Origin: an uncultured Oscillospiraceae bacterium
GTDB lineage: Bacteria > Bacillota > Clostridia > Oscillospirales > Oscillospiraceae
Assembly: GCA_944385535.1 (NCBI GenBank)
Contig: CALWXR010000028.1
Coordinates: 1 to 39,308 of the forward strand
DNA length: 39,308 bases
Reading direction: 5' to 3'
Position numbers and translations under genes: made by a program
In this document: positions 8,612 through 15,939 of the stretch, in pieces
How positions within the stretch are numbered: the first letter of the stretch is position 1
How the letters are laid out: each line of letters begins with the position of its first letter
Notes under the pieces: model-generated
Database searches by the model: none
Seen by the model: only the letters and a program-made list of their open reading frames with translations
What the model was told of the DNA's origin: nothing

Positions 8612-9694
8612 TTACAGATCCACCGGTCTTCCAATTTGTGCAGAGTGGTACAGTGCCTCTGTGATCTTCGTCACAACAGCCGCCTGCCGGGCGTTGCCCA
8701 GAGAAGGATCCTGTGCCTTCACAGCCTCAATAAAGGATGCAGCTTCTCTGTCGTTGGCCGAATTGACGTTGTTGCCGGGAGCCAGGGCCTGGCTGGATTC
8801 TGCTGCCACCGAGGGCTTGATCTCAACCAACGAGCCGTTCATTTCACGGACAATGGTTAAGCCGTTACGCATCTCCGCACCTGCTTTGCTGCCATACAAC
8901 GATACACAGGCCGTGCGCTCGTCAGTGGTGTGCATAGCCCAGGCAGTTTCAATGGAAATGGTCATTCCATTTTCCATGCGAACAAAGCCGAATGCACTGT
9001 CCTCGATATCGTATTCCTCGTTCGGCCAGGGACCCCAACGGTTGCAGTCACTGCCCAATCTACCGATATGATTATATGCAGCGCCTACAACATAGGCCGG
9101 TTTATAGTTATTTGTGAGCCACAGCGCCAAATCCAGCACGTGAGAACCTAGGTCAATTAAAGGTCCGCCACCCTGAATATCTTTATTTAGGAAGGCGCCC
9201 CAATTGGGAATACCCATTCTCCTAACCGTGTATGCTTTGACGTAGTACATATCGCCAAAGAAGCCCTCGTCACCCAAAGACTTCACCATCATATAGTCGT
9301 CTCTGAAACGGTTTTGGAACCCTATGCTCAGAACCTTCCCCGCCTTTTCCGCGGCATTGAGCATATTGACTGCTTCACCATAAGACAGAGCCATGGGTTT
9401 TTCACACATGACGTGCTTGTTATGGTTCAGCGCAGCAATCGTCAGCTCAGAATGTGTGCTGTTTGGTGTGCATACATAAACAGCGTCAATCCTGCTGTCA
9501 TTCAAAACCTGCGTCAGAGTATCAGCCACATAGGAGCGTGCATTACCAAACTGGGCACATGCCGATTGGGAATTTCGAGGATTGTTATCATAAAAAGCAC
9601 AAACGTCAACATCCTCACGCCGCAAAAGGGCCGGTAATATTTTTCTTTGGGCGATTGAACCACAGCCAATTATGGCAACATGAACACGATCCAT
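8612..9694 (-). CDS. Gfo/Idh/MocA-family oxidoreductase
   Basis: A 360-residue NAD(P)-dependent oxidoreductase with Rossmann GCGSIAQ (10-16), the family signature CEKPMAL (K99 is the usual catalytic lysine) and a downstream DLGSHVLDLALW segment carrying the conserved Asp/His region. Members oxidise or reduce a hydroxyl of sugars, inositols or sugar derivatives. Length is typical. The start has a strong GGAGG. It lies 37 bp after the second VOC gene and is followed by a stem-loop. Together with the ribose-type ABC importer it suggests that a sugar-like or polyol-like compound enters the pathway. The particular sugar and oxidised carbon cannot be told. Confidence 0.9.
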   Translation of the reverse strand: MDRVHVAIIGCGSIAQRKILPALLRREDVDVCAFYDNNPRNSQSACAQFGNARSYVADTLTQVLNDSRIDAVYVCTPNSTHSELTIAALNHNKHVMCEKPMALSYGEAVNMLNAAEKAGKVLSIGFQNRFRDDYMMVKSLGDEGFFGDMYYVKAYTVRRMGIPNWGAFLNKDIQGGGPLIDLGSHVLDLALWLTNNYKPAYVVGAAYNHIGRLGSDCNRWGPWPNEEYDIEDSAFGFVRMENGMTISIETAWAMHTTDERTACVSLYGSKAGAEMRNGLTIVREMNGSLVEIKPSVAAESSQALAPGNNVNSANDREAASFIEAVKAQDPSLGNARQAAVVTKITEALYHSAQIGRPVDL

Positions 9695-9731
9695 CCTTGT
9701 CCCCCCTCCTGCCTTTTTTATTTAACGGATA

Positions 9732-10208
9732 TTACAAATACTGTGCCAGTTCAACAATGTTTCCTTCCGGATCCTTGATGCCAAAGGAAATCTTTTTGTC
9801 GTAATCTGCCTCAAGGCTACTGACATCACCGGTAAATACGGTATCAAAGCTTGTCCCGTTTTTTACATACAGGGTCTGACCCTTGTCAAGAAGCTCTTTG
9901 GCAGCCTCTGCCAGGTCTTCCACGGTGATGGTCAAACAGCTGTAACTGAAATCGCCCGGGTTTTCCAGCTTCTCGTATTTCTCATCAAACAACTCCACAA
10001 ACATGTTCGGTGCGATCTTAAAATACTTGATCCACTCATCGCCCACGTTCTTGATGCCCACCTGCTTTGTACGAATCAAGCTTGCTTCGTTATGCTGCAG
10101 GGTGAACAGTTCCTGAAGGCCCAGAGTGTCTCTGTAGAAACTGACCATTTCCTGGAAACAATTTGTCTTAAACGCACAGTGCGGCAATGCTAAAATATGT
10201 TCGTTCAT
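9732..10208 (-). CDS. VOC (glyoxalase/dioxygenase fold) protein 2
   Basis: About 158 residues with two beta-alpha-beta-beta-beta halves. Candidate metal ligands are H in LPHCAFK, E in MFVELFDE and E in DPEGNIVELAQ; the usual second-half first-strand ligand is replaced by SCLTI. VOC enzymes include lyases, isomerases and epimerases acting on 2-keto or hydroxy acids. I prefer the ATG at 10208 (MNEHIL), preceded by GGAGGGTGAGGAA, over the one at 10223, which lies on the ribosome site itself. It follows VOC protein 1 by 14 bp. The two are paralogous only at fold level. The reaction is unknown. Confidence 0.8.
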   Translation of the reverse strand: MNEHILALPHCAFKTNCFQEMVSFYRDTLGLQELFTLQHNEASLIRTKQVGIKNVGDEWIKYFKIAPNMFVELFDEKYEKLENPGDFSYSCLTITVEDLAEAAKELLDKGQTLYVKNGTSFDTVFTGDVSSLEADYDKKISFGIKDPEGNIVELAQYL

Positions 10209-10222
10209 TTCCTCACCCTCCA

Positions 10223-10672
10223 TTACAGCAGCTGTTTACTATCCATTGTGTACATCTGCAATTCGATATCATTTCCATCCGGATCCTTAATAAAGGAATT
10301 GAAGCAGCCGCACACACCTTTACGCAGAACATCGGGATCCTCAATGGGATACCCCTTTGCTGTTCTGGAATTGTACACGGTTGTTCCCCGACGAATAATA
10401 TCCCGGTTTCCTTCCAAATAATCATCAAGCTGGAAGCACATATGAATGAAGGAACGATTCATCTCATTGCGCTCGGAAGGATATTCACCCCGGCACAAAT
10501 GCAAGATCTGACCGTTGGCAAAGCATACATCTGTTGCAACAACATTTCCTTCGCCATCCACAATATCACGCTTTTTGTCCAAACCGACTTTATTGACGTA
10601 AAAATCCACAGTTTCTTCAAAATGTTTGCAAATCAGAGTAACCTGACTTAAAGCCTTGTACTTAATTGCCAT
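10223..10672 (-). CDS. VOC (glyoxalase/dioxygenase fold) protein 1
   Basis: A 149-residue VOC-fold protein. Candidate metal ligands are Q in LSQVTLI, H in SFIHMCFQ and E in DPDGNDIELQ, so a divalent metal site looks intact. Such proteins commonly act as isomerases, epimerases or lyases on small oxygenated acids. It overlaps the end of the ABC permease gene by 11 bp, with GGAGGAG inside that gene. Its place directly after the importer suggests it acts early on the imported compound. No particular reaction can be assigned. Confidence 0.82.
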   Translation of the reverse strand: MAIKYKALSQVTLICKHFEETVDFYVNKVGLDKKRDIVDGEGNVVATDVCFANGQILHLCRGEYPSERNEMNRSFIHMCFQLDDYLEGNRDIIRRGTTVYNSRTAKGYPIEDPDVLRKGVCGCFNSFIKDPDGNDIELQMYTMDSKQLL

Positions 10673-11669
10673 TTTTCTCCTCCTTATGCTGCTGCTCTAC
10701 CTTGTTGCGAATACTGATTTTTTCATATGCACGCGTGGTGGTGGCATCCAGGATCACGGCAAACAGAATGATCACACCCTTTGCCACAATCTGCCAGTTT
10801 GCATCGACGCGGAGCAAATTCAAGCCATTGCTTACAATTCCCACAACCAGACAGCCGATCAGTGAACCCCAAACATTGGCGTTGCCGCCTTTCATGCTGG
10901 TACCGCCGATAACTGCGGCTGCAATAACATCCATAGACAAGTCCTGGCCGGCACTCAGCTGGGCAGAAGCACTGCGTGCTGTCTGAACAACAGATGCAAG
11001 GGCAGCACAAGCACCCAAAACACCATAGGAAACAATACGGACGCGATTGATGTTAATGCCGCAGGCTCTGGCTGCTTCCGCATTACCACCCATAGCCAGA
11101 GCATGTCTGCCATAGGACGTGAAGCTGAGCAGGAAGCTGATGATGATAATTGTGCCGATCATGATAAAAACGGGAATGGGGATGATACCAACATAGCCCT
11201 GGCCAATCTCCACAAATTCGCTGGGCAGGTTGCTTACGGGAACGTTGCCGGTAAGTACGTATCCAAGGCCCTTAAAAATGTACTGGGAACCTAGGGTTAC
11301 AATGAACGGAGGCAAAGAGAAAACCGTTATCAGCACACCATTGAACATTCCACACACGGCACCCAGCAGAAGGCCAATGGCGATTGCGATGGGTATCGCT
11401 ACCTCATTGCAAATCAACTGGGCTACTACAACGCCGGTAAGCATCAGGATCATACCAACAGAAAGATCCATGTGTCCGGAACCCAGCAAAAGCGTATAGC
11501 CTGCACAGGCAATCGTTGTGACACACACCTGTCTAATGACATTGAGCAGGTTTGCCTGTGTTAAGAAGATAGGAGATAGGCAAGTCAAAATGATAATCAA
11601 TATGGCTAAAATAAAATACGATTTATTACCTAATAAAATATCATCCTTAAAGTTAATTCTTTTTTTCAT
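10662..11669 (-). CDS. Ribose-type sugar ABC transporter permease
   Basis: A permease of about 335 residues of the RbsC/BPD_transp_2 family with repeated hydrophobic helices and the family segments LLGSGHMDLSVG, YGRHALAMGGNAEAARACGIN and AAVIGGTSMKGG. It forms the membrane channel of the importer with the double ATPase upstream. I start at 11669 (MKKRIN) with AGGAG seven bases upstream; the frame opens earlier at 11702 but that overlaps the ATPase end. Substrates of this class are monosaccharides, autoinducers or sugar derivatives. The downstream enzymes suggest an acidic sugar derivative here. Confidence 0.92.
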   Translation of the reverse strand: MKKRINFKDDILLGNKSYFILAILIIILTCLSPIFLTQANLLNVIRQVCVTTIACAGYTLLLGSGHMDLSVGMILMLTGVVVAQLICNEVAIPIAIAIGLLLGAVCGMFNGVLITVFSLPPFIVTLGSQYIFKGLGYVLTGNVPVSNLPSEFVEIGQGYVGIIPIPVFIMIGTIIIISFLLSFTSYGRHALAMGGNAEAARACGININRVRIVSYGVLGACAALASVVQTARSASAQLSAGQDLSMDVIAAAVIGGTSMKGGNANVWGSLIGCLVVGIVSNGLNLLRVDANWQIVAKGVIILFAVILDATTTRAYEKISIRNKVEQQHKEEKNGN

Positions 11670-11682
11670 TTTCAAACTCCTA

Positions 11683-13179
11683 TTATTTGCGACCGAACGC
11701 ATATTCCATCAACAGTTCCTGCGTAGCATCTGCTCTGTCACAAACATGAACGATGCTGCCTTCACGGACCACAGCAATTCTGTCACTCATTCCGAGAATC
11801 TCCGGCAGTTCCGAGGAAACCAGAATAATCGCGACACCCTGCTGTGCAAGTTTGCTTATGAGCAAATGAATGTCGGATTTACTGCCCACGTCAATGCCGC
11901 GGGTTGGCTCATCAATGATAAGAACTTTCGGCTTTGTAAGCAGCCAGCGCAGCAGCAATACTTTTTGTTGGTTGCCGCCGCTCAGCTGGGCAATTCTTTC
12001 TTTTGGCGAAGAGTATTTTACGCTAATGGCAGAGGAAATCTCGTTAAAGGCCTTCTTTTCACTGGACTTGCGGTACAAACCAAGCTTGTTGCATAGCCTT
12101 GTGAAGTATGCAAGGGTTGTATTTGCCATGACAGATAGCTGATAAATACATCCCGTACGCAATCTGTCTTCGGTCAGCATGCCAATACCATATTTAATCG
12201 CATCAGAAGGAGCCGTGATCTTAACGGTTTTGCCGTTAATCACAATTTCTCCAGATGTCAGTTTATCCAATCCAAAAACTGTCCGCATGATTTCGCTGCG
12301 TCCAGATCCGATCAAACCGGAGAATCCCAGGATTTCACCTGCCCGGACCTCAAACGATACATCGCGGAAAACACCGGTGCTGGTAAGGTTTTTCACTTCC
12401 AAAACAGGTTCCTTAATCTCGGCTTCCAGTTTGGGGAAACGGGCTGTCAGCTGCCGTCCCACCATATAACCGATCAGCTGCTTGTCATCAATCTCGGAGC
12501 AATTTCTTGTTACAACATACTCGCCATCGCGTAACACAGTAACGCGATCGCAGATTTCAAATATCTCCTCCAACTTGTGGCTGATAAACACGATGGACGT
12601 ACCATTTTGTGTTAAAGACTTAATAATCTTAAACAGCAGGTTGATTTCAACATTTGTCAAGGAAGATGTTGGCTCATCCATAATAATAATTTCAGAATTC
12701 AGGGAGATCGCCCTGGCCAACTCAACCAACTGCATATTTGCAATACTTAGCTTGTTTACGAGGGTTTGCGGAGATAATTGTATCCCCAAACGATCCAGCA
12801 AATCGACCGTGGCTTTATTGCGCGCTTTAACGCTCAATATTCCTCCTTTCTTAAATTTTTGTTCCTGACCAAGCCATATGTTTTCGGAAACACTCATAGT
12901 CGGGACCAGACTGATTTCCTGATGAATCATGGAAATGCCGGCAGTGATTGCTTCAGCAGGTGACTTGGGCATGATTTCCTTTCCGCCAATGGTGATAGAA
13001 CCCTCATCAGCAGAATAAATGCCCAGTAAAACCTTCATCAATGTGGATTTTCCCGCGCCATTCTCACCGATCAAGGCATGAACTTCACCTTTTCTGACTT
13101 CGAAATGCACCCCTTTGAGGGCAATCGTTCCCGGAAAGGCTTTTGTAATATTCTCCATTTTCAAAGCGATGTCTTGCAT
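11683..13179 (-). CDS. Ribose-type sugar ABC transporter, double ATPase
   Basis: A 498-residue fused ATPase of the RbsA/MglA/XylG type with two ABC domains. The first has Walker A GENGAGKS (38-45), a degenerate signature LSIANMQ and Walker B IIMDEPTS. The second has the characteristic altered Walker A GLIGSGRSE (around residue 285), signature LSGGNQQK and Walker B LIIDEPTRGID. This asymmetry is normal for the family. The start is preceded by AGGAG. The gene lies 13 bp before the permease and 118 bp after the lipoprotein gene, with a stem-loop in that gap. Confidence 0.94.
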   Translation of the reverse strand: MQDIALKMENITKAFPGTIALKGVHFEVRKGEVHALIGENGAGKSTLMKVLLGIYSADEGSITIGGKEIMPKSPAEAITAGISMIHQEISLVPTMSVSENIWLGQEQKFKKGGILSVKARNKATVDLLDRLGIQLSPQTLVNKLSIANMQLVELARAISLNSEIIIMDEPTSSLTNVEINLLFKIIKSLTQNGTSIVFISHKLEEIFEICDRVTVLRDGEYVVTRNCSEIDDKQLIGYMVGRQLTARFPKLEAEIKEPVLEVKNLTSTGVFRDVSFEVRAGEILGFSGLIGSGRSEIMRTVFGLDKLTSGEIVINGKTVKITAPSDAIKYGIGMLTEDRLRTGCIYQLSVMANTTLAYFTRLCNKLGLYRKSSEKKAFNEISSAISVKYSSPKERIAQLSGGNQQKVLLLRWLLTKPKVLIIDEPTRGIDVGSKSDIHLLISKLAQQGVAIILVSSELPEILGMSDRIAVVREGSIVHVCDRADATQELLMEYAFGRK

Positions 13180-13219
13180 GTCAAATCTCCTATTCGGTTT
13201 CGAATTATAAAACTAACCG

Positions 13220-13264
13220 TTGGGCGTTGTGCAAAAAATGCAATATTTTATGCACAACGCCCAA
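13220..13264 (-). other. Perfect 14-bp-arm stem-loop between lipoprotein and ATPase genes
   Basis: The arms TTGGGCGTTGTGCA (13220-13233) and its exact complement (13251-13264) enclose a 17-base AT-rich loop. On the minus strand the stem is followed by CGGTTAGTTTTAT, not a clean T-run. It lies between the substrate-binding-protein gene and the ATPase gene, where such stems often protect the upstream message or cause partial termination, so more binding protein is made than ATPase. That role is inference. Confidence 0.7.
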
Positions 13265-13297
13265 ACTTAATCGACCATGGAAGACAATAACTTAGTA

Positions 13298-14344
13298 TCA
13301 GTCAGCGTCTTTCATTTCCGCTACATTGTCAGCGGTAACAACAGCAACACACTTCTTACCTGCATTGTAGACGTTTTCGGAATATTCACCTTCCAGCATC
13401 ATCAGAGCCAGATTAACCATTTCTTCGCCACGCTTCATCATCAGAGACTTGATATCGATCTGAATCCAGCCTTCTTCAACCAGCTGCATACCAATCTTGG
13501 TGCCATCAACAGAAGAAATGAAGATATCACCAGGGTTGTAACCGGCTGCCTTCAGTGCATTGACAGCACCCAGGGACATATCGTCGGAAGCGGAGCAGAT
13601 GCAGTTCAGCTCGTCACCATACAGCTGCAGCCAGTCTTCCACCAGCTTCTGAGCCATGTCGGTGCTCCAGTCAGCATAGTTTTCATCCAGAATCTTAACT
13701 CTGTCAGGATACTTCTCGGCCAGCTCCTTAATTGCGATGTGACGGGCAAGCTGGACAGTCTGGCTGGCACGGCCGTAAATCAGAACGGCATTCAGAACCA
13801 GATCGGGGTCCTTGTTCAGCTGCTCTTCATACCAGCTTGCGATCATAGCAGAGCTTGCGGGCTCGTCAGTACCCTGGAAGAAGCAGTCAATGTACTGTGT
13901 GTCGATACCGTTCTTCTCAATGCACAGAATGCCTGCATCACGGATGACCTGTGCAGCGGGAATGGAACCGGAGGTGTCAACTGCAGACAGGATGATGGCA
14001 TCGGGCTTCTGAAGGACCATGGTTTCCACGTCGGACAGCTGCTTTTCAACAGAACCCTGGCCGTCACTGAAGATAATTTCAACTTCAATGTCGTCTCTTG
14101 CTGCGTTAATATCTTCAGCTGCCTTCTGCAGGCCCTTGAGATTACGGTTCATGTTCTCGTCCATGGTGTTCATTGCAAAGCCAATGACGATCTTCCGGGG
14201 TTCATTTTCAGGAGTATCATCGTTACTTGCAGGAGCATCATTTGCGGGAACATCTGCGGCGGGAGGATCTTCCTGCGCGCTGCCACATGCAGCCAAAGCA
14301 AAAATCATCAAAGCCGCCAAGAGGATTGCAATAAATCTTTTCAT
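13298..14344 (-). CDS. Ribose-type ABC transporter substrate-binding lipoprotein
   Basis: A 348-residue periplasmic-binding-protein-like lipoprotein (Peripla_BP_4, RbsB-like). It has a lysine/arginine start, a hydrophobic stretch and the lipobox LAAC with the lipidated cysteine at 20, then an Asp/Glu/Pro/Asn-rich linker to about residue 50. The mature domain begins RKIVIGFAMNTMDENM and contains DAIILSAVDTSG and SSVDGTKIGMQLVEEG, typical of sugar binders. It would capture the substrate outside the membrane for the downstream ATPase and permease. The start has AAAAGGAGT. A candidate regulatory motif lies about 90 bp upstream. Confidence 0.93.
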   Translation of the reverse strand: MKRFIAILLAALMIFALAACGSAQEDPPAADVPANDAPASNDDTPENEPRKIVIGFAMNTMDENMNRNLKGLQKAAEDINAARDDIEVEIIFSDGQGSVEKQLSDVETMVLQKPDAIILSAVDTSGSIPAAQVIRDAGILCIEKNGIDTQYIDCFFQGTDEPASSAMIASWYEEQLNKDPDLVLNAVLIYGRASQTVQLARHIAIKELAEKYPDRVKILDENYADWSTDMAQKLVEDWLQLYGDELNCICSASDDMSLGAVNALKAAGYNPGDIFISSVDGTKIGMQLVEEGWIQIDIKSLMMKRGEEMVNLALMMLEGEYSENVYNAGKKCVAVVTADNVAEMKDAD

Positions 14345-14430
14345 GATAGTTTACTCCTTTTCTTGATTGTTTTATTTGGAAAGTTCAGTCATGTATAGTT
14401 GCTTTCTGTACATCCGACAGAAAAATCAAT

Positions 14431-14449
14431 CACCAAACCCGCTTTTGTG
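14431..14449. promoter_or_regulatory. Candidate operator upstream of the ABC lipoprotein gene (motif copy 1)
   Basis: CACCAAACCCGCTTTTGTG is an imperfect palindrome (CAC.AAA...TTT.GTG when read on the other strand). Its first 12 bases recur exactly at 15781-15792 in front of iclR, followed by a similar TTTGTG end. A looser third copy (AAAACCCGCTTTT) occurs at 14511-14523. The 251-bp gap 14345-14595 otherwise shows no gene and no convincing -10/-35 pair. The binding protein is presumed to be the adjacent IclR regulator. Confidence 0.5.
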
Positions 14450-14595
14450 AGATAGCCTGTCAAATCACTTTAAAAAGCATCAACACTTATAAACTTTTTC
14501 CTTTTTGGTTAAAACCCGCTTTTTATAGAAAACATATATGATTTAGGAAGAAAATGAAAAAGACTGCAACGGTGATTATCAAGATCCGCCGGTGA

Positions 14596-15513
14596 TCAAT
14601 CCAGATAACCGTAAAATCTCAGGGTCTCCTTCAGACGGTTCATCGTCTCTTCAGGCAGCTCGGACAGAACAGGCTTACGGCAGTAGCCAGCGTCAACACC
14701 ACGCAGCTTCAGGCCTTCCTTGATGATCTGCAGCCACAGTACATCGCCGTTGGAATCGGCCTCGGAGAACAGATGCAGATAAGGACGAATCTTGTCGGTA
14801 TGTGCCTGCATTGCCTCTTCAACCTTCTTGGCCTTTGCCAGGTTGTAAACCTCGCTGTTCTCCTTGGGGAACAGGTTGCCGGTACCGCAAACCCAGCCGT
14901 CAGTCCAGCAGCTCAAGGTCTCAACGGGACATACATCGTAACCGTAGAAAATACCGAAGTTATCGTCCGTCAGGTGGCGCAGATTCTGCTGACGGTATAC
15001 GTCTGCCTGACGCTCCTTAACAGCATCCACGCAGCCTTCGTTGTAAAGCTTTGCCATGAACTTGTCGCTCAGCAGGCAAGTGGAATAATAGGGGTTGTGA
15101 TAGAGCATGACAGGGATATCGATTGCATCATGCAGGGTCTTATAGTGGACGTACAGTTCCTTTTCATTTGGTGCCATGTACCAAGGAGTAACTGTCATGA
15201 CGCCGTCGGCTCCATGAGACTGTGCAGCCTGGGACATCTTAACCACATCACTGGTACGATATGCGCCGGTAGAAGCGACGACTTTAATGCCATTGTCGTG
15301 GCCTGCTTCAATGTAGGCCTTGTTGACTGCAATCTGCTCTTCTACAGTCAGTGCAATAATCTCACCAGTGCTGCCAGAGGGGATAATGCCGGTCACGCCA
15401 TTTTCGGCCAAAAACTTTGCGATTTCCTTAATTGCGCTAAAGTTGATGGACTCGTCCTTGTTAAATGGGGTAATAACAGGAATATAAATGCCGCTCAGTT
15501 TTTCTCGTGCCAT
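14596..15513 (-). CDS. DapA/NanA-family class I aldolase or dehydratase
   Basis: A 305-residue (beta/alpha)8 Schiff-base enzyme of the dihydrodipicolinate synthase/N-acetylneuraminate lyase family. It has GSTGE (47-51), the catalytic tyrosine Y138 in YHNP and the Schiff-base lysine K166 in DAVKERQ, spaced as Y133 and K161 of E. coli DapA. The arginine that binds the carboxylate in true DHDPS (R138, in NVPSRT) is replaced by Y143 here. It is therefore probably not lysine biosynthetic, but a keto-acid aldolase or a keto-deoxy-acid dehydratase yielding pyruvate or a related product. The start has AAAAGGAG. The gene is divergent from iclR and heads the cluster, with its own promoter and a palindromic operator. 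Confidence 0.9.
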   Translation of the reverse strand: MAREKLSGIYIPVITPFNKDESINFSAIKEIAKFLAENGVTGIIPSGSTGEIIALTVEEQIAVNKAYIEAGHDNGIKVVASTGAYRTSDVVKMSQAAQSHGADGVMTVTPWYMAPNEKELYVHYKTLHDAIDIPVMLYHNPYYSTCLLSDKFMAKLYNEGCVDAVKERQADVYRQQNLRHLTDDNFGIFYGYDVCPVETLSCWTDGWVCGTGNLFPKENSEVYNLAKAKKVEEAMQAHTDKIRPYLHLFSEADSNGDVLWLQIIKEGLKLRGVDAGYCRKPVLSELPEETMNRLKETLRFYGYLD

Positions 15514-15537
15514 GTAATTTCACGCTCCTTTTAATAT

Positions 15538-15555
15538 TTGGAATAACTATTCCAA
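15538..15555. promoter_or_regulatory. 18-bp palindromic operator candidate over the dapA-like start site
   Basis: TTGGAATA-GT-TATTCCAA (minus-strand reading) is a perfect inverted repeat with 8-bp arms. It overlaps the expected transcription start of the dapA-like promoter. It resembles the E. coli IclR consensus TGGAAATnATTTCCA, and an iclR-family gene is adjacent. A single half-site (TTGGAATA) recurs at 15667-15674. Confidence 0.65.
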
Positions 15556-15559
15556 TAAC

Positions 15560-15588
15560 ATAGTATCCTAAGATTTTCCAAATTTCAA
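15560..15588 (-). promoter_or_regulatory. Sigma-A-type promoter for the dapA-like gene
   Basis: On the minus strand, -35 TTGAAA (15583-15588) and -10 TACTAT (15560-15565) are separated by 17 bp. The expected start near 15553 lies in the palindrome at 15538-15555, so a bound regulator would block it. The leader to the ATG is about 40 bases. Confidence 0.6.
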
Positions 15589-15719
15589 CTAATATTTTCA
15601 AATAATCTATACTTTTGTCTATTTGTACAAAAAGCAAAACCATTTTTGTAGGTTGTAACAAAATAATTGGAATACTCATTTCATTTTCGATTTCTTTGCT
15701 TGTTTTCTTGGAAAAAATG

Positions 15720-15761
15720 TTGACATAACCTATTTGTTAATGGTAGTATATACAATATAAT
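15720..15761 (+). promoter_or_regulatory. Promoter region of the IclR-family gene
   Basis: Two overlapping solutions exist on the plus strand: TTGACA (15720-15725) with TAGTAT (15744-15749) at 18 bp, and TTGTTA (15734-15739) with a perfect TATAAT (15756-15761) at 16 bp. The long AT-rich gap 15514-15939 between the divergent genes contains this promoter, the dapA promoter and both operator candidates; I see no gene in it. Confidence 0.5.
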
Positions 15762-15780
15762 TAGGAAAAAAATGGTAGCG

Positions 15781-15800
15781 CACCAAACCCGCAATTTGTG
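15781..15800. promoter_or_regulatory. Candidate operator downstream of the iclR promoter (motif copy 2)
   Basis: CACCAAACCCGCAATTTGTG shares 12 leading bases and the TTTGTG end with 14431-14449. It lies about 15-20 bases past the expected iclR start, a position that would suit autoregulation by roadblock. Confidence 0.5.
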
Positions 15801-15939
15801 TGTCCTGTTTTATCCGGAAAACGTAAAAGAAGTGTAGCAATCTGACCCTTAACAGACCACGTGCGTTCATCTTTGAAAGTTGTTAACATTTTTTACTCAT
15901 CCGAAAAAATTTGAAATCACAGTGAATATGGAGACGAAT

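Noticed and set aside
7276-8664. 462-codon plus-strand frame
   Set aside because: Antisense to LarA-2, whose catalytic motifs are intact; no ribosome site or domain.
13277-14398. 373-codon plus-strand frame
   Set aside because: Antisense to the lipoprotein gene; the lipobox and sugar-binding motifs support the minus strand.
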